Source: an uncultured Clostridia bacterium (GTDB taxonomy: Bacteria; Bacillota; Clostridia; Oscillospirales; CAG-382). From it: a stretch of 5,358 nt of DNA. The first letter of the stretch is position 1; every line of letters begins with the position of its first letter. This document shows, in pieces, positions 1-5,358 of the stretch. The stretch is from assembly GCA_947305675.1 (NCBI GenBank), contig CAMZED010000098.1, positions 1 to 5,358 of the forward strand. Direction: 5' to 3'. The notes below the pieces were generated by a model. It did not search any database, was not told the origin of the DNA, and saw only the letters and a program-made list of their open reading frames with translations. The translations under genes and the position numbers were made by a program.

Positions 1-1035
1 GACATCATCGCCGCCGCGTCTCCCGCCGAGGATAACGTCATCCGTATGAAAAGCGAGGGCTCTCGCGAGGACGTGATCGATCTTTCCTCCGAGCGCGTAT
101 CTTACCGCCGGGGTTCGTCTTCGGCGCTCGTCGCCGGAGTTGCCGACTGGTTTGCAAAGAACGGATACCGGTTCGGCGGTTACCGTGCCTGCACCGCGAG
201 CGACGTCATGTCCGGGTCCGGGCTTTCTTCCTCCGCCGCGTTCGAAGTAATGTGCGGACGGATCTTATCACAGTTTTACAACGGCGCGTCGGTCGCGCCG
301 ATGGATCTTGCAAAATCAGGTCAATACGCCGAAAACGAGTTTTTCGGCAAGCCCTGCGGATTGATGGACCAGGCGGCTTGCGCCAACGGAGGATGCCTTT
401 GGATCGATTTCAGCGACCCCGAAAACATCGTTACCGAGCGCGTAAAGTTCGATCTTGAAAAGCACGGTTACAGGCTTTGCATCGTAAATACCGGGGGCAA
501 CCACGCCGATCTTACCGACGATTACGCTTCGGTCCCCGCCGAGATGAAGCAGGTCGCTTCGCTGCTCGGAAAAAGTTTTCTGCGCGAATGCGACGAATCG
601 GATTTTGTCGGGCGTATCCCCGAATTGCGCCGCTCCGCGGGCGACAGGGCTGTCCTGCGCGCGCTGCATTTCTTCGCCGAGAACAAGCGCGTGAACGCCC
701 AACTCGCCGCGCTTAAAAACGACGATTTCGCCGAATACCTCCGTCTGGTAAAAAGCTCGGGCGATTCTTCGTTCAAATTCCTTCAAAACGTATATACCAA
801 TTCCAACGTCAAAGAACAGGGCGTTTCGCTCGCTTTGGCGATCACCGAACGGTTCGGCGCGGTTTGCCGCGTTCACGGCGGCGGGTTCGCCGGGACGATC
901 CAGGCATACGTACCCGCGGATAAAGCCTCGGACTATAAAGCCGCAGTTGAAAAGATTTTCGGCGAAAATGCCTGCCGCGTCACCAAAATAAGGCCTTACG
1001 GGGCTGTTACGCTGGGCGAACTTGAAAGGATTTGA
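1..1035 (+). CDS. galK: Galactokinase, 5'-truncated by the window edge
   Basis: Galactokinase phosphorylates alpha-D-galactose at C1 with ATP, the first committed step of the cytoplasmic Leloir pathway. The frame is open from base 1, giving 344 visible residues. The family is usually about 390-430 residues, so roughly 50-85 N-terminal residues, including the GRTNLIGEHTDH-type signature, should lie upstream. The ATG at 46 is internal, because the residues before it continue the family's N-terminal strand. GHMP-kinase landmarks are visible (numbering from window base 1). The phosphate-binding loop GSGLSSSAA is at 72-80. PCGLMDQ contains Asp123, equivalent to the known catalytic aspartate. NTGGNHADLTDDY is at 163-175, and the glycine-rich motif 3 (HGGGFAG) is at 292-298. 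No active-site residue appears lost. The stop lies 4 bp before the next gene, whose ribosome binding site is inside galK, so the two are probably co-transcribed. Family assignment is near certain. Preference for galactose over a related sugar is inferred from these motifs. Confidence 0.95.
   Translation, partial: DIIAAASPAEDNVIRMKSEGSREDVIDLSSERVSYRRGSSSALVAGVADWFAKNGYRFGGYRACTASDVMSGSGLSSSAAFEVMCGRILSQFYNGASVAPMDLAKSGQYAENEFFGKPCGLMDQAACANGGCLWIDFSDPENIVTERVKFDLEKHGYRLCIVNTGGNHADLTDDYASVPAEMKQVASLLGKSFLRECDESDFVGRIPELRRSAGDRAVLRALHFFAENKRVNAQLAALKNDDFAEYLRLVKSSGDSSFKFLQNVYTNSNVKEQGVSLALAITERFGAVCRVHGGGFAGTIQAYVPADKASDYKAAVEKIFGENACRVTKIRPYGAVTLGELERI
1024..1030 (+). promoter_or_regulatory. 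Ribosome binding site inside the end of galK
   Basis: The sequence GAAAGGA lies 9 bases before the ATG at 1040 and overlaps the last codons of galK. It decides the start of the lipoprotein gene in favour of ATG 1040 over the in-frame TTG at 1022, which has no such site at proper distance and would put six extra polar or charged residues before the signal peptide. Ribosomes ending galK at 1035 would be next to this start, which suggests translational coupling. Confidence 0.7.
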
Positions 1036-1039
1036 TAAG

Positions 1040-1858
1040 ATGAAAAAATTCGTTTTGTTACTGCTTTCGTTATGTTTTATCTTTGCGCTTTGCGCCTGCA
1101 CGGCGGAAGAGATCGATGACCCGTCCGAGCCGGAATCCGATACCGTAATAACCGTTCGCCGCCTGCATGCTATGGGCGGCGAGGCCTACAAGCCGGTGAC
1201 GGGCAATATGGCGGATGATATCATTGCGCTTATTGATTCTTCTGCCCCGACCGGCCGGACAATGCCTGCTTTGAACGGGGCCGGCAGTGACGATGAAAAC
1301 AATTTCGACAGTTTTTACGAGTTAGGTGTCGAATCATGGACTACCTGGGTGGAAGCCGACGGCAAGCTTTACCGCTTCAGCAAGGACTTTAAATACTGCG
1401 CAGAGGTCGAAACTCTGCTCGGAGAGGGACAAGAACTTGAATGTCCGCAAGAACTTGCCGGGTTGCTTGCGGATGCATGGAGTTATTGGCCGTATGATAC
1501 CTATAAGGTCGCGGTCGGGCCGAATCACGCCCCGGAAGAGCCTGAACATCTTTATTCCGCCAGGAGCGCGGTCAAGGTCGAGATCAAATCGGTGAAAATA
1601 AAAGATGAATCCGCCGGGGAATACGACAGGGTCGGAATACTGACTTTCACTGTCGAATCGAAACAAGACGTCACGTTATACTGCAACCTGATCTGCAATC
1701 AAAGCGACGATAATCTCGGCAGCGAAAATTCGGTCAAACTTGAATTAAAAGCCGGTAAAAAGCAGGAGGCTTCGATAGAATTCGAGCCGTACGGCAACAG
1801 GTTCGTGCCGATGCTTTTCGTCGACAAAACAAAGGTAATAATAGATTTAGCGGAATAA
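1040..1858 (+). CDS. Putative secreted lipoprotein of unknown function
   Basis: A 272-residue protein that I do not recognise as a named family. It begins with a typical lipoprotein signal peptide: Lys2-Lys3, a hydrophobic stretch at about residues 4-17, and a lipobox LCAC ending at Cys20. The mature protein should therefore be lipid-anchored to the outer face of the cytoplasmic membrane. After the cysteine comes an acidic, Ser/Pro/Glu-rich linker (about 21-40). A mixed region (about 42-165) follows, containing ESWTTWVEADGKLYRF, which reads like a beta-hairpin. The C-terminal part (about 180-272) has alternating hydrophobic residues (VKVEIKSVKI, GILTFTVES, VKLELKAGKK) suggestive of an immunoglobulin-like beta sandwich. 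No catalytic motif is visible. It is squeezed between galK (4 bp) and the WalJ-like gene (11 bp), so it is probably in their operon. A role in substrate binding or envelope maintenance would be a guess. The lipoprotein call is firm; the function is unknown. Confidence 0.82.
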   Translation: MKKFVLLLLSLCFIFALCACTAEEIDDPSEPESDTVITVRRLHAMGGEAYKPVTGNMADDIIALIDSSAPTGRTMPALNGAGSDDENNFDSFYELGVESWTTWVEADGKLYRFSKDFKYCAEVETLLGEGQELECPQELAGLLADAWSYWPYDTYKVAVGPNHAPEEPEHLYSARSAVKVEIKSVKIKDESAGEYDRVGILTFTVESKQDVTLYCNLICNQSDDNLGSENSVKLELKAGKKQEASIEFEPYGNRFVPMLFVDKTKVIIDLAE

Positions 1859-1869
1859 AGGAAAAATCA

Positions 1870-2712
1870 ATGCAAGCGAGATTTCTTACCCTTTTTTCTT
1901 CGTCGAAGGGGAACGCGGCATATATAAAATACGGCAGGGACGAGATACTTATCGACTGCGGAGTGTCCGCCGCGATGATCGAGCGCGCGCTTCGGTCGGT
2001 CGGGTCGTCACTGGCAAACATAAGCGCTCTGTTTATTACCCACGAGCACGGCGACCATATACGCGGATTACCCGTGATTTGCCGCAAAGTCGGTATGCCG
2101 GTGTTCGCTCCGGTCAACAGCTGCGCTTATCTCGAACCGAGCGTTGCAAACGCAAAATCAAGGCTGCATCCGCTTGTGTCGCTTCAGCCTGTTGAACTGT
2201 TCGATACCGTCGTCTGCCCGATAAAAACGCCTCACGATTCACTCGATTCCTGCGGGTTCAGGATAAAAGCGGGCGATGAAAAGCTCGGCTATTTCACCGA
2301 TATCGGTCATTTGTCCGAAAACATTTTGCGCGGGCTGTCGGGCTGCCGCAGGGTGGTCATCGAGTCAAATCACGATATAGAAATGTTAAAACGCGGCAGC
2401 TATCCCGCCGCGTTAAAACGCCGCATCCTGGGCGAAAACGGGCATCTTTCGAACGACGCCTGCTCGAAATTGCTGCCTCACCTTGCCGAACACGGGACGG
2501 AATCGGTCGCGCTCGCCCATCTGAGCGAAGAGAACAACCGTCCGCTCGTGGCGCTCGCCGCCGCTTTTTCGGCGCTCGATTCCGCCGGGGTGCTTGCGCT
2601 TACCGCCGAACGCGAACCCGTCGCCGATATCTTCGGGCAGGACCCGGTGATTTCGCCCGCGGCGAGTATGAAGGTCCAGGTCGCGCCGACTTGCGGAGCG
2701 ATAGAACTCTGA
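1870..2712 (+). CDS. walJ: YycJ/WalJ-type metallo-beta-lactamase-fold hydrolase
   Basis: A 280-residue cytoplasmic metal-dependent hydrolase, slightly longer than the roughly 265 residues usual for YycJ/WalJ. The N-terminal FSSSKGNAAYI corresponds to the family's S-G-S-x-GN start. LIDCG contains Asp29. The metal-binding signature HEHGDH gives His58, His60, Asp62 and His63. His122 lies in TPHDS, Asp144 in TDIGH, and His217 in ALAHLSEENN is the likely last ligand. The block from NHDIEML (167-173) through YPAALKRRILGENGHLSN (178-195) is the most characteristic part of this subfamily. Family members are proposed nucleases linked to cell-wall homeostasis or coordination of DNA replication with division. 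In many Firmicutes the gene sits behind the WalRK two-component genes, but no such genes are present here. An AAAGGA ribosome binding site ends 7 bp before the ATG. The family call is strong. The exact substrate and orthology to walJ are inferred. Confidence 0.88.
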   Translation: MQARFLTLFSSSKGNAAYIKYGRDEILIDCGVSAAMIERALRSVGSSLANISALFITHEHGDHIRGLPVICRKVGMPVFAPVNSCAYLEPSVANAKSRLHPLVSLQPVELFDTVVCPIKTPHDSLDSCGFRIKAGDEKLGYFTDIGHLSENILRGLSGCRRVVIESNHDIEMLKRGSYPAALKRRILGENGHLSNDACSKLLPHLAEHGTESVALAHLSEENNRPLVALAAAFSALDSAGVLALTAEREPVADIFGQDPVISPAASMKVQVAPTCGAIEL

Positions 2713-2748
2713 CACGGCGCGGTACTTTTTACATAACGGAAACAGGCT

Positions 2749-3933
2749 ATGGGCGGAAAGAATTACAATAAAACAAAACTCGCTTGCTATCTCGGGTTCG
2801 TGACGCAGGCGATAGCGGCGAATTTCGCGCCGCTCCTCTTTTTGACTTTTTTCAGATCATACGGCATATCGCTTGCGGAACTCGCGGTCATACCGTCGGT
2901 TTTTTATATCACACAGCTTGTAACCGATCTGCTCTGCGCCAAAGTCGCGGATAAGGTCGGATACCGCGCCTGCATCGTCACCGCGGAGATCGCTTCGGCG
3001 GCGGGGCTGGCAGGAATGGCTTTTGTCCCCGATCTGTTTCCCGACCGCTTGGCGGGTATTTTGATCTGTGTGGTGATCTATGCGGTCGGGAGCGGGTTGA
3101 TCGAGGTGCTTTGCAGCCCGATCATTGAGGCGTGCCCTTTCGAAAACAAATCCGGGACGATGAGTCTGCTCCACTCGTTTTACTGTTGGGGATCGGTGGG
3201 CGTGATCGCCGGATCGACATTGTTCTTTTTGGCTTTCGGGACCGAAAACTGGCGCATACTCGCCTGCGTCTGGGCGTTGATCCCGATGTTCAATGTTTAT
3301 AACTTCGCCGTCTGCCCCATCGAGCCCGTGGTTGAAAGCGGCAGGGGGATGACGGTTTCGCAGTTGTTGAAATCGAAAAAATTCCGGCTGTTCATTGTTA
3401 TAATGATATGCGCCGGAGCTTCGGAACTGTCGATGGCTCAATGGGCGTCTGCGTTTGCCGAATCGGCGCTCGGCGTAACCAAAACGGTCGGAGATCTCGC
3501 CGGACCCTGCGGATTCGCCGTTTTTATGGGGCTGAGCAGAATGATTTACGGCAAATTCGGCGAAAAAGTCGACCTCACCGTGTTTATGATGATATCCGGA
3601 GGTTTGTGCTTTGCGGCATATCTTCTTACCGCGCTGGCGAATATTCCCGCAATGGGGCTTATCGGATGTATGGCTTGCGGTTTTTCGGTTGGGATCATGT
3701 GGCCGGGGTCGCTCAGCGTCGCTTCAAAAGCCATCCCGTCCGGCGGCACGGCGATGTTTGCTTTGCTCGCTCTGGCGGGAGATATCGGCGGCACGCTCGG
3801 CCCGGCTGCCGTCGGAAACATATCGCACATTTTTTCCAACGACTTAAAATCCGGGATCCTTTCCGGGATTGTGTTCCCGATCACGCTCGTCGTGTGCGTC
3901 GCTTTTGCGCGGCGGACGGGCAAAAAAACATAA
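2749..3933 (+). CDS. Major facilitator superfamily transporter, sugar-type, substrate unknown
   Basis: A 394-residue integral membrane protein with about 12 predicted helices, roughly at residues 11-34, 41-64, 73-94, 101-127, 137-163, 166-189, 212-238, 247-268, 275-298, 300-322, 333-357 and 365-387. A polar cytoplasmic loop (190-211) separates the two six-helix halves. The loop after helix 2, AKVADKVGYR (64-73), is the MFS motif A (G-x-x-x-D-x-x-G-R/K type) in a degenerate form. Polar residues inside the membrane, such as Glu119, Glu127, His142 and Glu226, could take part in proton or sugar binding. The layout, including ELSMAQW in helix 7, recalls the fucose/galactose/glucose (FHS-like) carriers. 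With galactokinase upstream, a sugar substrate is plausible but not shown. It starts 36 bp after the WalJ-like gene. A weak CGGA at 2737-2740, eight bases before the ATG, is the best ribosome binding site. Nothing looks truncated. Drug efflux is an alternative role. Confidence 0.85.
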   Translation: MGGKNYNKTKLACYLGFVTQAIAANFAPLLFLTFFRSYGISLAELAVIPSVFYITQLVTDLLCAKVADKVGYRACIVTAEIASAAGLAGMAFVPDLFPDRLAGILICVVIYAVGSGLIEVLCSPIIEACPFENKSGTMSLLHSFYCWGSVGVIAGSTLFFLAFGTENWRILACVWALIPMFNVYNFAVCPIEPVVESGRGMTVSQLLKSKKFRLFIVIMICAGASELSMAQWASAFAESALGVTKTVGDLAGPCGFAVFMGLSRMIYGKFGEKVDLTVFMMISGGLCFAAYLLTALANIPAMGLIGCMACGFSVGIMWPGSLSVASKAIPSGGTAMFALLALAGDIGGTLGPAAVGNISHIFSNDLKSGILSGIVFPITLVVCVAFARRTGKKT

Positions 3934-3969
3934 ACTCGCCGTAAAAACCGAAAAAATCAATCTGATCTG
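3934..3969 (+). other. Spacer after the MFS gene with no recognisable terminator
   Basis: This short A-rich stretch follows the transporter stop. It contains two A runs (CGTAAAAACC and CGAAAAAATC) but no GC-rich hairpin followed by T residues, so no intrinsic terminator is apparent. The A runs sit just upstream of the -35 box and could act as an UP-like element for the next promoter. That role is inference. Confidence 0.35.
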
Positions 3970-3998
3970 TTGACAAGTGACCGATCGTTCACTATAAT
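3970..3998 (+). promoter_or_regulatory. Consensus sigma-A promoter of the TetR-hydrolase operon
   Basis: A perfect -35 box TTGACA (3970-3975) and a perfect -10 box TATAAT (3993-3998) are separated by exactly 17 bp. Transcription should begin near 4004-4007, giving a leader of about 33 bases before the repressor ATG at 4039. A fully consensus promoter would be very strong when unoccupied. This fits a tightly repressed unit, since operators fill the spacer and cover the start region. Confidence 0.9.
3976..3993. promoter_or_regulatory. TetR-type operator O1 in the promoter spacer
   Basis: AGTGACCGATCGTTCACT is an 18-bp inverted repeat in which 8 of 9 base pairs are symmetric (only C3981 and T3988 break it). 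It exactly fills the space between the -35 and -10 boxes and ends on the first base of TATAAT. TetR-family regulators typically bind palindromes of this size next to their own gene. A repressor bound here would block RNA polymerase. The binding protein is inferred to be the TetR-family product at 4039. Confidence 0.82.
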
Positions 3999-3999
3999 A

Positions 4000-4017
4000 A
4001 GAGAACGAACGGTCACT
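4000..4017. promoter_or_regulatory. Second operator copy O2 over the transcription start
   Basis: AGAGAACGAACGGTCACT matches the reverse complement of O1 at 16 of 18 positions. Its own symmetry is weaker (6 of 9 pairs), with the CGGTCACT half perfect and the left half degenerate. Its centre is 24 bp from that of O1, a little over two helical turns, so two dimers could sit on nearly the same DNA face. Together O1 and O2 form an outer inverted repeat: 3975-3990 pairs with 4003-4018 with one mismatch in 16. The site overlaps the expected transcription start. It is probably a lower-affinity partner of O1. Confidence 0.72.
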
Positions 4018-4026
4018 TTTGCGTTC

Positions 4027-4032
4027 AAGGAG
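4027..4032 (+). promoter_or_regulatory. Strong ribosome binding site of the TetR gene
   Basis: AAGGAG lies 6 bp before the ATG at 4039 and fixes that start. It is the closest match to the consensus among the visible genes. Confidence 0.85.
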
Positions 4033-4038
4033 TAGATT

Positions 4039-4641
4039 ATGGCGAAGGATACAAAAGAAAGGATACTGGATACGGCGCTTGAACTGTTTTCAAAAAACGG
4101 CTACTCAGGCACGAATATCCGTGAACTGACCGCCTCACTCGGGATGGTCAAATCCTCCATGTATAAGCATTTTGAAAGCAAGGAAGAGATATGGAACACT
4201 CTCCTCGACAGAATGACAGCATATTACGCCGAACGGTTCGGGTCTGCGGAGAACCTTCCTCCGGTGCCGGATTCAGCGGAGGAACTGGTGTCTATGACGA
4301 TGCGAATGGTGGATTTCACGGTCCTCGACGAAAGGATCGTGATGACGCGCAAGGTGCTTGCTATCGAGCAATTTCGCGACGGACGTGCGAAGGAACTCGC
4401 CACAAAGCATTTTCTTTCGGGACTTACCGAGATGTTCACTCCGATTTTTGCCGGTATGATGGAAAAGGGCATTTTCAAACGCGACGATCCGCGTATGCTC
4501 GCTTTTGCCTATACGAGCCCGATCTCCGCGCTGATCCATCTTTGCGACCGCGAGCCGGAGACGACAGAGGAAGCGATCAGGCAGGCGGAAGCTTTCAGCC
4601 GCCACTTTATAAAGATTTACGAAGCAAAAAACGACGGGTAG
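4039..4641 (+). CDS. TetR/AcrR-family transcriptional repressor
   Basis: A 200-residue protein, the usual length for the family. The N-terminal DNA-binding domain has helix 1 in KERILDTALELFSKNGYSG (6-24). The helix-turn-helix follows: TNIRELTASLGM (25-36) and the recognition segment VKSSMYKHFESKEEIW (37-52). The Y-K-H-F element and its following acidic helix are the standard TetR signature. Residues 55-200 form the helical ligand-binding and dimerisation domain, which is not recognisable as any characterised subtype, so the inducer is unknown. The gene lies directly behind its promoter and two operators, strongly implying autorepression. Nine bases separate its stop from the hydrolase gene, so the repressor should also control that gene. 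Whether it also acts on the MFS transporter upstream is not shown, as no operator copy lies before that gene. Confidence 0.94.
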   Translation: MAKDTKERILDTALELFSKNGYSGTNIRELTASLGMVKSSMYKHFESKEEIWNTLLDRMTAYYAERFGSAENLPPVPDSAEELVSMTMRMVDFTVLDERIVMTRKVLAIEQFRDGRAKELATKHFLSGLTEMFTPIFAGMMEKGIFKRDDPRMLAFAYTSPISALIHLCDREPETTEEAIRQAEAFSRHFIKIYEAKNDG

Positions 4642-4645
4642 GTGA
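4640..4645 (+). promoter_or_regulatory. Ribosome binding site that decides the hydrolase start
   Basis: AGGTGA overlaps the TetR stop codon (TAG, 4639-4641) and ends 5 bp before the ATG at 4651. The in-frame GTG at 4642 is part of this site and so is a poor start. The ATG also places the first beta strand (DAVLYIHG) at the very N-terminus, as expected for small alpha/beta hydrolases. Confidence 0.65.
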
Positions 4646-4650
4646 TTGCG

Positions 4651-5358
4651 ATGGATGCGGTATTATATATTCACGGCAAAGGCGGAAGCGCCGATGAGGC
4701 GGGCCATTACAAGCCGCTGTTTCCGGGGTGCGACGTGATCGGCGTTGATTATAAAGGATCCACCCCGTGGGAAGCGGGTCGGGAAATACACAAAGCGATC
4801 ACGGAATTGAAACCGGGATACGGCAAAATCATTCTGATCGCCAACAGCATCGGCGCGTATTACGCGATGAACGCGGATATTGAGGCGATCACCGATCGCG
4901 CCTGTTTTATTTCTCCCGTCGTCGATATGGAAAAACTGATCGCCGATATGATGATCCGCGCATGCGTTACGGAGCCGGAGTTACAGAAAAAAAGAATCAT
5001 CCGCACGGATTCCGGCGATGATCTTTCGTGGGAATATCTTTGCTACGCGCGGGAAAATCCCGTTCGCTGGAACGTTCCGACCGATATCCTTTACGGAAGC
5101 AAGGATTATCTTACGTCTTTTGATACTATAAAAACTTTTGCCGATAAACATAACGCCGATCTCACCGTTATGGAAAACGGCGAGCATTGGTTTCACACCG
5201 ATGAGCAAATGCGGTTTTTGGACGAGTGGATCGAAAAATGCAAAGCGAAGCGTTCCGGAAAAACAATGCTTTTAACCGAGCGTTTGCGCATATACCCCGC
5301 GTCGCTTGCGCAGATGGAAGCAATGATCGCTTCCGAGCTGGACGAAGAACTAAAAAAA
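4651..5358 (+). CDS. Alpha/beta hydrolase fused in frame to a GNAT-like N-terminus, 3'-truncated
   Basis: The frame is open from ATG 4651 to the last base, with 236 residues visible and no stop. Residues 1-197 form a small alpha/beta hydrolase: first strand and oxyanion loop LYIHGKGG (5-12), nucleophile elbow IANSIGAY (63-70) with Ser66, probable acid Asp152 in YGSKDYLTS, and probable histidine His179 in NGEHWFHT (His182 is the alternative). The elbow reads A-N-S-I-G, lacking the first glycine of the classical G-x-S-x-G. After a basic linker (KCKAKRSGK, 196-204), TMLLTERLRIYPASLAQMEAMI (205-226) has the look of a GNAT N-acetyltransferase start (hydrophobic strand, T-E-R-L-x-I/L, then a helix). 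The acetyl-CoA-binding part would lie beyond the window. It follows the TetR gene by 9 bp and should be co-repressed. The substrates of both domains are unknown. The hydrolase is well supported; the GNAT assignment is moderate and the fusion depends on the sequence being error-free. Confidence 0.83.
   Translation, partial: MDAVLYIHGKGGSADEAGHYKPLFPGCDVIGVDYKGSTPWEAGREIHKAITELKPGYGKIILIANSIGAYYAMNADIEAITDRACFISPVVDMEKLIADMMIRACVTEPELQKKRIIRTDSGDDLSWEYLCYARENPVRWNVPTDILYGSKDYLTSFDTIKTFADKHNADLTVMENGEHWFHTDEQMRFLDEWIEKCKAKRSGKTMLLTERLRIYPASLAQMEAMIASELDEELKK

Noticed and set aside
1022..1039. TTG at 1022 as start of the lipoprotein gene, overlapping galK
   Set aside because: ATG 1040 has a well-placed GAAAGGA and gives a canonical MKK-type signal peptide; the TTG would add six residues before it.
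316..1101. Long reverse-strand open frame (261 codons) opposite galK
   Set aside because: It is the mirror of a strongly supported galactokinase in GC-rich codons; its translation shows no domain pattern and it lacks a ribosome binding site.
2691..2735. Possible promoter before the MFS gene (TTGCGG ... TACATA)
   Set aside because: The boxes are about 33 bp apart, far from the 16-18 bp needed, and both are poor matches.
2857..3441. Reverse-strand open frame opposite the MFS gene
   Set aside because: Its translation is a low-complexity, Arg/Asp/Gln-rich mix typical of an antisense shadow, while the + strand encodes clear membrane helices.
3975..4018. The large inverted repeat read as an intrinsic terminator hairpin for the MFS gene
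   Set aside because: The arms contain the -35/-10 spacer of a perfect promoter and only a short T run (TTTT) follows; operator function explains the symmetry better.
4191..4697. Second-frame + strand open frame across the TetR/hydrolase junction
   Set aside because: It overlaps two well-supported genes, is rich in Arg, Gly and Asp, and shows no motif; it is a frame shadow.
4981..5208. Reverse-strand open frame opposite the hydrolase
   Set aside because: The + strand frame here carries the hydrolase acid and histidine motifs; the reverse frame has no recognisable feature.
5352..5358. Run of seven A residues at the window end as a frameshift site
   Set aside because: The codons CTA AAA AAA suit the frame and nothing after them is visible, so slippage cannot be assessed.

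Overview
The base composition (roughly half G+C), strong AGGAG-type ribosome binding sites, a consensus sigma-A promoter, a short Firmicutes-style lipoprotein signal and a YycJ/WalJ-type protein all suggest a chromosomal segment of an anaerobic Firmicute, probably an uncultured Clostridia member. That placement is inference. All six genes lie on the + strand and coding density is very high. I see no RNA gene, insertion sequence, CRISPR array or prophage signature.

Left part (1-2712): a tight run of three genes. The first is a galactokinase whose N-terminus lies before the window. Four bases after its stop comes an unrecognised secreted lipoprotein, and eleven bases after that a metallo-beta-lactamase-fold hydrolase of the YycJ/WalJ type. 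The spacing implies one transcript, although the three functions (Leloir galactose metabolism, an envelope lipoprotein and a probable nuclease) have no obvious common pathway.

Middle (2749-3933): a complete 12-helix major facilitator transporter, 36 bp after the hydrolase. It resembles sugar-type MFS carriers, but its substrate is unknown. I find no promoter or terminator around it, so it may be the last gene of the galK run.

Right part (3934-5358): a regulatory island and a second operon. A perfect TTGACA-17-TATAAT promoter has its whole spacer filled by a near-palindromic operator, and a related copy lies over the expected transcription start. These precede a TetR-family repressor, which is followed nine bases later by an alpha/beta hydrolase. 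The hydrolase frame (4651 to the window edge) has no stop, and after about 200 residues it continues without interruption into what looks like the N-terminus of a GNAT acetyltransferase. An autoregulated repressor driving a hydrolase-GNAT fusion is the most unusual thing here. The GNAT part is cut by the window end, so its completeness cannot be judged.
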